This document shows, piece by piece, positions 34,146 through 61,438 of a stretch of 64,000 bases of DNA (position 1 is the first letter of the stretch; every line of letters begins with the position of its first letter). The translations under genes were made by a program, and so were the position numbers. The DNA lies in the NCBI GenBank assembly GCA_029948255.1, contig JALIZF010001912.1, forward strand, positions 186,001 through 250,000. Reading direction: 5' to 3'. Source of the DNA: Telmatactis stephensoni (taxonomy: Eukaryota > Cnidaria > Anthozoa > Actiniaria > Isophelliidae). The notes under the pieces are model-generated. The model did no database searches and had not been told where the DNA came from. It worked only from the letters and a program-made list of their open reading frames with translations.

Positions 34146-37100
34146 ATGTCGACCTGTATGGACCTTGCCCCGGTAGATGTGAAAGTTGCGGCCAAGAGTC
34201 AGAAACCCGACGAGAAAGTTGAATGCGCGGTCTGTGGGGATAAATCCACGGGAAAGCACTACGGAGTAAGCACATGCGAAGGGTGTAAAAGTTTCTTCAA
34301 GAGAACAGTTCGTAATAGCACAAGTTACACATGTAGAGCCCAAGGGAGTTGCCAGATTGATCGTCACACTCGAAGTCGATGTCCTGCTTGTAGGTTTCAA
34401 AAATGTCTGGATACAGGCATGAAGAAAGAAGGTGAGGGACAGAGAAAAATATTTTGAAAACAAACGATATGTTTTGTCAACTCATGCAGTGTTCTCTTAG
34501 CCATGCGACTTACAACCCGCTAGGTCGTTGTTCTCTTTGTAACAAAGAGAAAAGGAATAACTTTAACTCTCGCGAAAAACGTATTGAAAGAAGACTACGA
34601 GAAAATGAGCAAGACTTTGATAAAAATCTCAATAAGTTTACGATTTCTTTATCTTTAAAAAGACATTTTTCTTGTAAATCAGAAATGACCCCATTTTCAG
34701 CGGCCGGCACAGGGTGTACAAATATCTCAAAAATGTTATGTCTAATCTGAAATTTGAAATTAAGAACAAAATCACGGCAAGATATCACACCTTCAAATCT
34801 TGTCCTTATTTGTCTCAAAGAAGAAGTTTGATTTTCAGTACTTCAGCAATATGAAACTTCAAAATCAAAAATAACTTCAAAAGCAGTATTCAAAATTTGA
34901 CATAAAATCTGTGGTTTTCAATTATAAAACCTGATTTTTGGCTGATCAAAGGGACATGATTCAAAGTTTATTTTGATTCTTCATGCGATTCATGAATCAA
35001 GCTGTCAAAAAAAATCTACTGTATTTAATTAGCTAAAATAAAAAATGAGAATAACGTGGCATCGAGCATTTGAATGGTATCCGCCCACACTTTAATGGTT
35101 TCCATGATCATTTTCGAATTTAGTTGTTTTTCAAATCCTCTATTTTCAGTGCTCAAGAAACATTTAGAAAGTAACTCACAGATTTAGATATTTATCTAGC
35201 TTTAGTTGATTTCAAACTCAAAAAATTTCAGGTTTTAAAAAGATTCCAAAATTCAGTCAGATTTCCACAAAATATTTGTTACAAAACAATTAATATTAGT
35301 GACAAAATTAACCCTTTTTAACAAACATCAAATACATCAAAGAATCAAAGGAAAGCTATAGTCCTATAGTGAAAGAGTTGCTCATTGTTTAGAGGATTTC
35401 ATGATAAGAAATGTATGGAGGTTGAACTGTTGAAACCGAGGAATCACTTCGCACATTTCTTGTTCTTTTTGCCCGATAGCCCGAATTGAAACTTTTGTCC
35501 AGACCATTGGAGTTTATTTGTGATATAGCTATTTTCCGTAAACAAAGTTTGTGTTTAACGAATGCGACTTTTAGCTTTGCTAGGATCTCCAACCATGCCT
35601 TTGTCCGCGCTTTCGTTCAGTTAAAAAGCTTAGCCTGTCAGTAAGAAAAACTTGAGAATAAACAAAGAGGAAAGCATATTGTTTGCAGGTATCTCACTGT
35701 TATAGCTTTTTAAATAGGACCCAAAGACATGCCCCAGGGACGTGGAGTAAAGCACTACAATGGTATTCTTCTCATGACGCAAGAATTTATTTCATTGCGG
35801 TAACCCGCACACATGGGTTCCCTGGGGCCGTCTGTAGTTCATTCACGTGGTTGGTTTCCGTACTGATAATTGTAAAATACTTGGTTGGTATTCACGTCAT
35901 ATCTACAGCACTTGAATGGTATCCATGTCGTACCTATAGCACTTGAATGGTATCCATGTCGTATCTATAGCACTTGAATGGTATCCAAGTCGTATCTATA
36001 GCACTTAAATGGTATCGATATCGTATTTCTAGCACTTGAATGGAATCAATGTCCTATCTATAGCACTTGAATGGTATCGATATCGTATTTCTAGCACTTG
36101 AATGGTATCCATGTCGTATCTATAGCACTTAAATAGTAAACAGTAAATAGTATCGATGTCGTATTTCTAGCACTTGAATGGTATCAATGTCCTATCTATA
36201 GCACTTGAATGGTATCGATATCGTATTTCTAGCACTTGAATGGTATCCATGTCGTATCTATAGCACTTAAATAGTAAATAGTAAATAGCATCGATGTCGT
36301 ATTTATAGCACTTGAATGGTATCCATCCAATGGTATCCATGGTAATCGAACCCACGTGCTAAATCTCAGTAGCAAGTTTCAAAAGGGATACATTTATTTT
36401 ATCGACTGCGCTTTTAAAGCAGTGACAAAAACAGAAATGGATCGAACCAGCGATCTTTGAGATTTGTACTTCCAATGTATAAGAGGATAAGGAATGAACA
36501 TCTGTAACACCGTAAAAACAGAGAATACGTCATTAGTGCGGTTTCGAACCTTGACCCTTCGCTTTTTAACTACGAAGAGCCAAGGCCCAAAACGTCAATA
36601 AGGTAAGTATTCTCTCTCTCTTTTTATACGGTGTTACAGATTATTTCCATTGATTCCTTCTTGTGTTTTTATAGAGTGCTTACAATATATCCGTGAAAAA
36701 CTTTGTAAGAAATTGCACTAAATTGCACTAATTAAACAATAGAAAACAAAGGATTTCGCGCTATTTAGTACAATTTAGTTCGCTAACTTTTTCGCGGATA
36801 TATTGTAAGCACTCTACACCGACGCAGTCCAAACTAGTCAACTTGTTAGTTTCGTACTCTCTCTTTATACGGTGTAAGCCGTCGCAGCCCAATCTAGTCT
36901 ACTCGTTAGTTTCCTACTCTCTCTTTATACGGTCTTATAGATTCCCATTCATTCCTATTGTATCTTTATACACCGATGCAGCCCAAACTAACTCGTTAGT
37001 TTCTATTTGTATAGAAAGATAACGTTTTCTTTTTCTTTTTTCTTTTAAATTCACAGCCGTTCAAACCACCAAGTTACCAGCTTTCCCAAACTTTCAATTC

Positions 37101-38312
37101 CCTTTCTACGGCGATATGAACGGAATGTACGCACAGGGCATGTTCCCGCTAACGGTATTCCAATCACCGTTCATCCCAATGGGAATGATTCCTATCAACC
37201 AGACACGACCTGACGCCGCCTATGAACTCGCTGCTAATGTTCTGTTCTCTATGATGGACTGGGCCAAAAAGTTGACCACCTTCAACCATCTTCTTGAGAG
37301 TGACCAAATAACCCTGTTAAAGATGGCGTGGAGCGATCTCTTTCTTCTTGAGGCTGCCCGCAGTCCTCTCCAGATGTATGTACAGCAGATGTACTCCACA
37401 ATCAATGCGCAGACCAAACAGCTCTCAATGGACGTCATTCTAAAGCGAATGGAATATGCACGACTGTTCCAGGAACAGCAGGAGAGGATAAGAAATCTTG
37501 GGATGGACATGACTGAACACTTTCACCTCAAATGTATTGTACTCTTCCGAGCAGGTAAGCTACAGTCCTCCGTTTCCCCTCACTCCATAGTCTTCTTCGC
37601 AGCCGAAAAAGACTACACCGTCTCCACTACCGAGTCTCGATCATTCAAAGGCTAGTCAGCTCCAGATAACTCTAAGCGCTCTAAGTATTGATACCGTAGT
37701 ATCTTGTTAAAAATCGCACGGAGATCGAGTTTCCAGACCCGGGTGTGTCACAAGCCTGTAAGGAGATGATCGCGGGCGAGGTGAACCCCAGCAAATCGAG
37801 CCCATGCTTAAGACGGCATTTTCTATATGAACAGATGATCATTATAACAAGTGCTATTTTCTCCGCATTCTTAGCAGACAGAACTTTCAATCTTAGAGTA
37901 ACAAGACGATCGTTTCATCGTTCACTCGGCGGCCTTTTCGGACCTGTCTATATTTTGTGACGCCGAGTAATGTCCAATAGCTAAACTGTGAATATGTTCT
38001 CATCTAGATGGATCCCTCATCACCCAACCACGACAAGTCGAAGTATTACAGGACACATCCCAGAGTTCCTTGGAACAGTACATTCGAACCCAGTACTCCA
38101 ATCAACCCACTCGGTTTGGTAAGCTCTTGTTGATGCTGTCGACGTTAAAAAAAGTTGAGCCCGCGGTGATAGAACAGCTGTTTTTCGCAGACGTACTTCG
38201 CGGTGCATCGATGGGGGACGTGTTGAGAAAGATGCTTTCAAATGGCATAACTAATGCGACGTCACTCGCTGCATTGGCCAACAAAGACGCCGCTGCAGTG
38301 TCGACATCGTAA
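34146..38312 (+). CDS. COUP-TF-like nuclear receptor (NR2F-type), gene 1
   Basis: Three coding exons: 34146-34431, 37057-37554 and 38008-38312, all joined in phase 1, giving about 362 residues. ATG 34146 is chosen because the frame runs straight into the DNA-binding domain; the GTG further upstream is not a start. The zinc-finger domain spans about residues 27-92, with eight cysteines and the P-box [10 protein letters not shown] typical of COUP-TF. The D-box (RAQGS) and second finger ([14 protein letters not shown]) depart from the family's RNQC...RLKKC. The ligand-binding domain (exons 2-3) has [42 protein letters not shown] and EQLFFADV, and the helix-12 region reads [11 protein letters not shown]. 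It is a nuclear transcription factor that should bind AGGTCA-type sites as a dimer. The altered D-box may change dimerisation (inference). Confidence 0.85.
35880..36340 (+). repeat. ~31-bp minisatellite in intron 1 of nuclear receptor gene 1
   Basis: Around 13-15 units of the type ATAGCACTTGAATGGTATCC followed by ATGTCGTATCT; some have deletions or AATAGTAAATAG inserts. Two looser cores lie at about 35065-35105. The core is the reverse complement of the ACCATT repeats at 13.8-14.9 kb. Confidence 0.88.
36672..36816. mobile_element. 145-bp MITE, TAGAGTGCTTACAATATATC termini
   Basis: About 28-bp inverted arms. It sits inside intron 1 of nuclear receptor gene 1, next to the ~75-bp tandem repeat at 36817-37005. 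Confidence 0.75.
36817..37005 (+). repeat. ~75-bp tandem repeat in intron 1 of nuclear receptor gene 1
   Basis: Three imperfect units with GCAGYCCAAWCTAG, CTYGTTAGTTTC and CTCTCTTTATACGGT. A further CTCTCTTTTTATACGGTGTT copy lies upstream at about 36617. Confidence 0.7.
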
Positions 38313-38317
38313 ATAAA
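38312..38317 (+). promoter_or_regulatory. Poly(A) signal overlapping the stop of gene 1
   Basis: TAAATAAA: the AATAAA begins at the last base of the stop codon. A signal this close to the stop implies a very short 3' UTR or use of another site downstream. Confidence 0.4.
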
Positions 38318-39307
38318 GTTAACCTAGCTTCGTGCATGCAGGAAGACTGTAGTTACCTAAATACCATACGTTAAAAGTGTCAATCTTGTCCCTAGAGTAT
38401 ATATTTCTTACTCTGCATGCTCGAAATGCATGTGTTGTATTGTCAAACTACCACCTTTTTTAGACGCCGTACTATCCATGTTCCGTTCTCAATTCAAATT
38501 CTACTTAGAGCAAATTTACTCGCTGGCTATGGTGCCGTACAGAATGCCCAGCCCACTCTAAAGAAAACCAGAAGTTCCAAAACTATTTAGACGCAGAACT
38601 TTCCATACAATTTGGCTCGGCACATGTCTGGTACGGCTTCAGAACTAGGCCTAACAATCTAAATATGCCAACCTAAAGACTACAGTGCGCTAGCTCACAA
38701 AAGGAATGGTACTCTGAACTAAAGTTCGTCGTATCATTTCGTGTCCTCCTATTTCGTTCACCTACGTAAATCTTTCTTTATTGATTTTTTAAACAAAACG
38801 CAGATGTTAACTCCAGCGTTTATGCTTTTAGCACCAAATAAGTGAGGATACTTGCGTTCAACCTATTTTTCACCAAGACTGTTATAAAAAATCATTGCGC
38901 ATGTCTGAAAATTTAAAGCTGTACTTCTGGAAACAAGATTGGAAGAATACACGATGGTCGAAGCGACTCCACGGTCTCCCATTCGTGCGGGCTCACAATT
39001 AATTTAGCAGTGGTTTTACCCATTAGTTACTACAACCGTTAACCGTTCTAAAAAGGACCGCGCGCGTCGATCATTTTCCCGCCAATTTTCTTGACATGCG
39101 CAATGTGCTTTTGTTCCTAATATATGCCATATTACACTTTCTCAGTCTCGTTCCCAGAGCTGTTCTTTCTTACAACACTGACAAGTCACATTTTAATTTC
39201 ATACACAAAACCACAAAAAATAGCAAGATGACAACCCTAGTTTTGAAATGTCAAAATGATCTGACCGAGCTGATTCTTATGCGCCCGAACATCCCCGAAC
39301 AGTCTAA
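38318..39307. other. Intergenic, between the two convergent receptor genes (first part)
   Basis: No coding region recognised. Confidence 0.35.
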
Positions 39308-39820
39308 ATGTGGTGTTACACGAGACAAATTCCAACAACGATTTTCCGCGCAACAATGTTGCGCAGAAAGTTGTCCTCGTGAAACATGGCTCTCAGGACG
39401 ATTTCTGCGCAGCCTTGTTGTTGGCAACATGTTGCGAGTTTTTGAATCGCCATTAAAAACCTGCGACAAAATATGACGAATTTCGCTGGGGTTGGTCCGT
39501 GTAACATGCTTGCCATCAGCTTTCCGCGCAACAACATGGCGGCTGATAGCAAAGTAAGCAAAATAACTAGCCAACAAACATTTTTGATGAAAGTGATAGG
39601 CGAAAACTAATCGTTTTTATCGAGAGAAAAGCAATTCTTTAGGATTCAAATCTAAAAGTGCCCAAAAAAGAAAAACAAAATGCGCCAACAGAGCGTCACG
39701 TACGTTGATGTTGCAAGGGAAATCGTTCCGTGTAACAACCCTTGTTGACAACAGCCGAGTTTTCGCGCAACATTGTTGCGCGGAAAATCGTTGTTGTAAG
39801 TTGTCTCGTGTAACACCACC
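39308..39820. mobile_element. TTAA-type MITE (GGTGTTACACGAGAC family), copy 2, long form
   Basis: Inverted ends GTGGTGTTACACGAGACAAA and ...TGTCTCGTGTAACACCACC, followed by TTAA on the right and TAAA on the left. About 513 bp, with repeated CGCGCAACAATGTTGCGC palindromes inside. Confidence 0.75.
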
Positions 39821-41353
39821 TTAATGAAGAAAAAATCGTAGGAGTAAATTATTCTGTTCAATACCCTACTAAACAATTATAGTACTCTGATAATCTAGGA
39901 TTTGTTTAAAAAAACACAACAGTATTTTATAGAAGTAATTGTTTATATATTACTGGGATAGTAATGCATGGTTTATAAGTATATAATCCTTTTTATATAA
40001 AGTTATCGAATCGATAAAGTATATCTGAGAATGACTAATAAAATATTCTAACAACCAATGGATTACTCGTTTTCCGTTATATAATTCTAATTCCGGGCTT
40101 GGAAAGGCCATGAAATATAGGCAAAAATGCTTAAGGTCATGGAAACGTCAAGGAATTTTAGATTTTCCCCAAACGTTTTTTCAAGTTAAAGTTAGAATTC
40201 AGAACATTTTGAAATTTTCTGTCGAGCACCAAAATCTCTGTCCTGTAGGTGTGTAACAACTGTCACTAATTTTGAGATCATGGATCATGAAAAACACATG
40301 GAAATATATTGGAATTTTGTTTCACATTTTTTGTGAGACCTGATGAGGCTGTGATAGCGTCTATTTTCCTAGTACAATAATCCCATAAGAACGGGTTTTT
40401 TATAAGCAATAAAACAATTAATTTAAATTTCAGGACTTTTCATGACCGTGTGAACACTGCGCATGTCCTGGAAGGGGATCCTAAATGTCGAAACAATCGT
40501 TTCTTTCTATGGAAAAACATTTTGGTAAGCAAATTAAACTTTTCCTGGGACAAGGCTACTTTCTCTTCTGACCTAGGCTGAAAGTTATTCGCATTTTCAA
40601 AGATGGAGACCAGTTTCTGGGAAATCATTTAATCAAAGTTTGTGGTTAAGAAAATAAACCAGCTTTTTTTAACCCAGAAGATGATTGAAATTACAGTGCA
40701 ACGGCTCGGTACAGACATCTCTATAATAATAATACGGACACCTCGATATTGCGGACAGATCTTAACTCTCGCCGGCAAAAACTGACTTCTCTGTGTTTGT
40801 GGTAAGCCTGGTGAGCATCCTAACTATTCTTCCCATTGTCCAATATAAAAAAATGAAAGGTGGAAATGGGGACGAAGAGGGAGACGAAGGCCGAGAATCT
40901 GGCTGGTGACCGTAATAGTGCAATGTGCTACTGTATCCAAGCTAATCATCATAATATTTCCTCAAATCAGATTGGTGTAAAGACTGCTATATTGTCCACT
41001 AATTAATATGGAACTTATAATTGAACAGTGTAATTGAATGGTGCAATTGGCCAGCTGCATGAGCCAATCATGTTACTGCATCCAAATTTTCAACCAATCA
41101 CAGCACTGATTGATTCAAATTACTATAGCAACAACAACTTGCGCAAAATGGATGATTTTCTTTCAATGTTTTGATTAATTGGTTGTAGGGTTTTTATCCT
41201 TCTGTAATCTCTCTGTAATCTACTTGGAATAAACAAAGTGGACTCCGGCGCTCAGTACTTTCACCATTTTTAATAATAAATAAAGCTTTATTTAGCCTAA
41301 TAATTTAATTTCCATTGCTCATTTTTAATTTAAAACTAATTTTACATTTTTTT
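39821..41353. other. Intergenic, between the two convergent receptor genes (second part)
   Basis: No coding region recognised. TTTATT at 41288-41293 is a minus-strand poly(A) signal about 60 bp past the stop of nuclear receptor gene 2. Confidence 0.4.
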
Positions 41354-56105
<14,752 letters not shown>

Positions 56106-57284
56106 CTTGTGTTTTCGCTACAGTAATTTGATTTGATTAAAGTCTGTGTTTTGATAATTGAAGAAAAAAAATGGATCAACGGTTCTATTATAATTGAACA
56201 ATGGACTCTATATATTGGAATGAATGAGGAACTGGCAATGCCAATTACTCAACGGTTTGAAGGCCTTGAAAAATTCATTAAAACCTGACACCAGCTGGTT
56301 AAGACCTGCTTGTCCGTTACGAAATTATATGACGAGAAAAACAAACTTAAATTCCTCAAGACATCCAAGAACTCGACTTTTAACATCATCTGTGGCGTAA
56401 TAACAGCTCTTGGGTTTCAAAATATTTTGATTTTTTGTAGTCTAAACAGTTCTCTTTCAATCTAATAATATTTTGATTGGGATATTTTTATTTAGTAACG
56501 TTTTTGCCGGTCCTCAGGTGGTCGGCATTAATAATTCAGGTGTTTTTCTTTTTACAAATACTAGTTGTCTTTTTCCGCGTGAGGAGGGAGTCGATATGAG
56601 TAATGCCATGCATCACGTTTCACAATAATCATTCATTGAATCCATGTTAGAGACGGGAATTGAAATTCGTCTCGGACGGAATTTCGTTGCACAAAAATCT
56701 TCATAAACGGAAAACCCGTCGCGATTTCCTCGTCTAATGGGAACTTAGGACGGTTTTTCGTCTAAGACGAGTCATCCGTCCAATTTTCTCGACGTTTTGG
56801 CCGGGAGAATAGGACGCCGAGTTTCCTGTCAGACGAGTTTACTGTCTCTAATACGAATTTAGCTATTTAAATATAGACAGATAAAAATAATTGCAATATT
56901 TTCAGGAAACTGTAAGCATTTCTGATCACCTTAAGGTAACTGTTTTTAGCAACTGAACACAATTTAGCGAATTTTAACGAGTTTCTTAAAATAGCTAAAT
57001 TTTTGTTCTCGCTCAAATTAGTTTTCTTGGGTAGTCTTGATAAATTGTAGGACTGAGAAATCGTTTTTTTCTTCCGAAAAGCACAAAACTAAGTAGCTGC
57101 TAATTTTTATTTCCCACTAGAGAAATTGCTAAATTTAGTCGGTGCTAAAATAGTAATTAAAAGGAGTGTCGAATAATTTGCCGTTTCCGGGCTATAATAG
57201 CAATAGTGCAATCAAGCCACATGTGTAAACTCAAAAATTGTATTCCTTAATTTTTGATAGGAGCATATATAATCACGCAGTTTC

Positions 57285-57322
<38 letters not shown>

Positions 57323-58307
57323 GCGGTTCAAATATTTCAACGGTTTTCTTTGATATCGCTTTTTAGCTATATTTAAATATTGCTGTTTTGTTGTTGTTGT
57401 TGTTCAAGGTTGTTGTTGGTGTTGGTGTTGGTGTTGTTTTTGTTGTTGTTGTTGTTGTTGTTGTTGATACGGTCGTTGTTTCGGTTTTGTTTTCTTATTC
57501 AATGCAAGTTTTCTTTTCGTTCACTCCTTTTCAAACTAAGTTGACAAGCCACCATAAAACTCTAAACCTAGCTTCACAACTACCCCTAGAACAAAAATTA
57601 AATCAGAATCGAAAATAATTATATATTCTATCTAAAAGTATAAAAATGTTCATTAAAGCGTCTACTTAGTGAAGATAGACAAATAAGTATTTAGTATCAA
57701 CTATTACAAAATTCCAGTGCGCATTATACACTGATAAAATTGCAGTGAGGAGGATAGGATAGCTGATAGGTAGAACAACAAAAAGCAACCTCCAATCCGT
57801 CTAGCCTGCGTTTCTAGATCCTTCACCTTCTCCCTCCCCTTTCCCTCTCCCGAAACATCCTCGTCCATGACCGTTACACAGCTAGATTAGCTTTTTTTAG
57901 TTATTCTGTGTAACGTTTACCTATATTAATTGCGTATATGTATATTTTTGTATATATAATAATGTAATGTAAAGGTAATAAAAGCAATAAAAAGTCAAAA
58001 AAGTCAAAAAGTCAAACTTGGTCAACAGGCTTGTTGTATGCTACTTGTTCATGTAATGGGGTACCTTAATCAAGGTAGTTTCAAACTTAGACCCAGTCCC
58101 TTGACCGTTTTGTTACCGACCTATCCCTCCTGCAGTTATGAACGACGGTAGAAACGTATTGTTTCGCAGAAATAATTTTCGTTTTCAGAACATCTTTTAT
58201 CTTCCTGCTAAAGCGATTATTGCTGATAGCATGGGCAGATAAAAAGTATTCATGTACACATATTATAAACACGGTCATTTCAGTTTCGGCGTTTTCAAGT
58301 TTTACAA
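56106..58307. other. Upstream region of nuclear receptor gene 2
   Basis: No coding region recognised. It holds two (GTT)n microsatellites (57285-57323 and 57383-57467). Promoter elements cannot be assigned by eye. Confidence 0.4.
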
Positions 58308-58535
58308 TCAGACGCTATGATTGGTTCGTGGTGATGTAAGTTACTGATTTTGTTCCAACTATTGCACCACCATCAATAGAAATAGTGCAACTCTCTCTTT
58401 TTGTTACGAGTACATCGATAGAGACAGAGAATTATGAACGACTGGTGGAAACGTTTTGTTTCGCAGAAATATTTATGGTTTTCAGAACATCTTTTATCTT
58501 TTATCTTTTAGCGATTGCTGATAGTTTGAGCGATT
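58130..58535 (+). repeat. Direct repeat flanking the duplicated leader block
   Basis: TTATGAACGACGGTAGAAAC... at about 58137 and TTATGAACGACTGGTGGAAA... at about 58432 share about 100 bp (GTTTCGCAGAAATA, TTTTCAGAACATCTTTTATC). Confidence 0.75.
58308..58433 (+). repeat. Copy of the 62.4-kb leader block
   Basis: About 126 bp nearly identical to 62437-62562, including GCTATGATTGGTTCGTGGTG and TACGAGTACATCGATAGAGA. Probably a segmental duplicate of a promoter or 5' leader; no gene follows this copy. Confidence 0.8.
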
Positions 58536-59050
58536 TTAAATGCCACCACATGCGCAATCTATTTTGATCGAATCACGTCACGAAATACCTTTTCACGCAT
58601 TCAGGGAGTTTTCCCCATGACACGTACGGCAAAACCCCGGGTTCGACAATGCTAATTCGCCGGAGGAGTTATTCTTGATGCCCTCAACTTATTCATTTCA
58701 GGCGATCATTTCAAATGCAGTCATATTTTTAATTAATGAAAAAAATATGACGTACGTTGAAATGCAAATATTAAAATGCGGATGTTTCGAAAGGCTAGTA
58801 CCCTTCGTAACAACCGGACTTTCTCTACTTACACGAACAATGAGACTTTCATTTACCTCCGACAATACATTGAGTAAGCAATACGTTTTGGGCATTTCAC
58901 AGTCATAACAAATATACGTAAATATGAGATACGTACATTTCGTCAGAAGTCTTCGTCACTTCCGGACTTTTCTGTGCAGACATCCAGGGAAATCTCCAGA
59001 TGTGACGTAGGCTATAACGATACACTGAAACAAAGTTTATTCCCACGTAC

Positions 59051-59336
59051 CAAGAGACCATAATACTGAGAGCGAAACTCAGTATTGATGTCTGTGCGAT
59101 GTTCGCGGCGTCTAAGGCTATTTTTAGTAACTTCGCCATCGCGCGCGCAAGGCTCTCAAACAATAGAATTTGATTTTTGACCTGCGCGCGGACGGGACCG
59201 TTTGCTTTCAGCTTTTGACTTCTTTTATTTAAGAGCCTTGCGCGCGCGATGGCGAAGTTACTAAAAGTAGCCTTAGTCGCCGCGAAGACATCAATACTGA
59301 GTTTCGCTCTCATAGTATTTAATTATGGTCTCTTGC
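59051..59336. mobile_element. Foldback/MITE with CAAGAGACCATAATACTGAG arms
   Basis: Arms of about 110 bp (with GCGAAACTCAGTATTGATGT and GCCATCGCGCGCGCAAGGCT blocks) around a ~75-bp centre; a few internal indels. Confidence 0.8.
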
Positions 59337-59924
59337 ACGTACTGCATAGCATATCTTCTGTTTAAAAATGAATTCCCCTAGTAACAATAACATGTTTACA
59401 AAATAGACGATTACTTTCCATAGAGAGGGGTGAAGTGGTAGCTTGGCTTATTATTTTGGGCTGGGAAAATGGGATTTGATGCACTGGGAGTGAGATTTGG
59501 CTACTGGAAGTAGGAAATAGGACAACAAATGGGAATGGGAATCTTTTTATCTCTCATAACATGCCATAGAAACAGGAAAAACGTTAAGCCGGTCACGCAA
59601 CAACAAAAGCTGAAAAAATAACGCAGTTTTAGATTATTAAAATTCTTAAAAATATGGTTTTACAAATACCTTTGACACTGCTTCTTCGTATGAGTACGTA
59701 TGCACCAACAATTAAAAGTCACTGTAGGATAAATGAAAATTAATGTTACTGTAAAGTCGCTGAAAATTAATCGGTCACTGTAGGACTAATGAGCATGCAA
59801 TTACACCTTACCCTAAAATGACGGCCGATTTTTTTTTTCCAATCTAAGACGTAATGATCCCTGAAGTGCTAAAGAGTGTGTCTCACTTAGTAAAATCAGA
59901 TAAGACTGGTATCTACGGTTTACT

Positions 59925-60330
59925 TAGTCCAGACCCAGGCCTCTTTTTACCCCGCTACGCTTTGGTAAAACAGAGTCCAGAAGAACTTGCATACGACATA
60001 CAACTTGCATCAGACACCGTGAAATTTTGGTGTGACCTGGTTACAAAGCTATCGTTGAAATTTATCTGATTTATATCAGCTATATGGGGCTCATTTTGAA
60101 AACGAATTCATCGAAGCAGTTAAGTTTGTTTTCACTTATACGAAGTACACGTTTTTACCCAAACTGGAGCAAATCCAAGCCCTGTGTGACTTGTCAAAAG
60201 GCCTTGCAACCAGGTCATACCAAAATTTTACGGTGTCTGATTGGTTCATGTAACGCATGCGCATGCAAGTTCTTCTGGACTCCGTTTTACCGAAGCGGAG
60301 CGGGGTAAAAAGAGGCCTGGGTCTGGACTA
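59925..60330. mobile_element. 406-bp Mutator-like MITE
   Basis: About 75-bp terminal inverted repeats starting TAGTCCAGACCCAGGCCTCT, flanked by a perfect 9-bp direct repeat CGGTTTACT (59916-59924 and 60331-60339). The family also left the relic at 1148-1185. Confidence 0.88.
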
Positions 60331-60502
60331 CGGTTTACTAGGTTTCCTTTCAAATGTAAAATTTATAGTTTTTCATATACCCAGTCGAGTAAGTCGTTTG
60401 TTCCACCCCTCACTGGAAAAATTATCATTAGTCGCTGTTTACAACTGTCTAGTGATCGTTAAGCCGGGTTTCATTGTACTATACCTAGGTATTTGCACAA
60501 GC

Positions 60503-60713
60503 ATAGACCCTTCAAAACAAAGAAGCTGAGACCGAAATGAATTTTGGGAAATTTGTTGATATTTTACAGAAGCGCGTGGACGTGGATGTTTCAAACAGCG
60601 ACTGAGAGAAATGTTCGGTATACGAAACACGATGAAAATCTATATATTACTAGTGTAACCAGGAGCCACTTCGGTCTCAGCTGTTAGGCTTCGATGATTT
60701 TGAAAGAGTCAAT
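60503..60713. mobile_element. MITE family A, copy 3
   Basis: Same termini and inner blocks (AAGCTGAGACCGAAATGA, TATATATTACTAGTG) as copies 1 and 2. Confidence 0.8.
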
Positions 60714-61438
60714 GTTTGTGAAAATAGGTACCTCACTGGACAAATTATAAAACTCCTGGAAAATTGTATACCACCTTTGTTTTGGGCTTCCTGTGTCGTA
60801 GACCAAGTGCCACCCATGGATGTGGAATAACCATGGTTTGGAATCAAGGACATTGTGAAAGTTGGCTATCAGCAAGTTTCTGAACCTCGACGTTGACGTT
60901 TTCGATTTCCTTTTTGTAAAGATCCCACTGAACCTGGCCTAAGCAGTAAATATATCAGTTCCTGTCAAAAAATGACTATTTATATGCATGCATGATTTAT
61001 TTGAAAGCCTTCAAGAGGCTTGTACGTTCGTCCGTCTGTCCAAAACCACAGGTAGCCCACACTGTATCTACGAGCCAGCCAAAGAGTATATTTTCCTTAA
61101 CCGTTTAATTACATATTTAATAACACATTTATTTATTTACATATTCATTTACATATTCATTCATCCATTCATTTAGGTCCTTTTTGAAAATCATGGTACA
61201 TGAAAAAGCTTCCTCAATAAAGATTGATTGATTGATTGATTGATTGATTCATTTATTTTCTTTAATTTTATTACTTATTTATTCATTCCCACTCATTTTT
61301 CTTCTTTTTGTGTGTGAGGGGAGGGGAGGATAGGTTGATAATTGCAAACATTTCTAACCAAATTTCCCCCCACCCACTCTGCTTCCAGACCTTCCAACAC
61401 TAAAACGTCTAAAATCTCCCTTGGGGACAATGAATGCT
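60714..61438. other. Gene-free stretch with simple repeats
   Basis: No coding region. Motif copies at about 60782 (TTGGGCTTCCTGTGT) and 61050 (CCACAGGTAGCCCA). A (GATT)n run covers about 61221-61250 after CAATAAA. Confidence 0.5.

Noticed and set aside
39251..39577. 108-codon minus-strand ORF between the receptor genes
   Set aside because: It lies inside the TTAA-type MITE, and its Cys/Asn blocks come from the internal palindromes.
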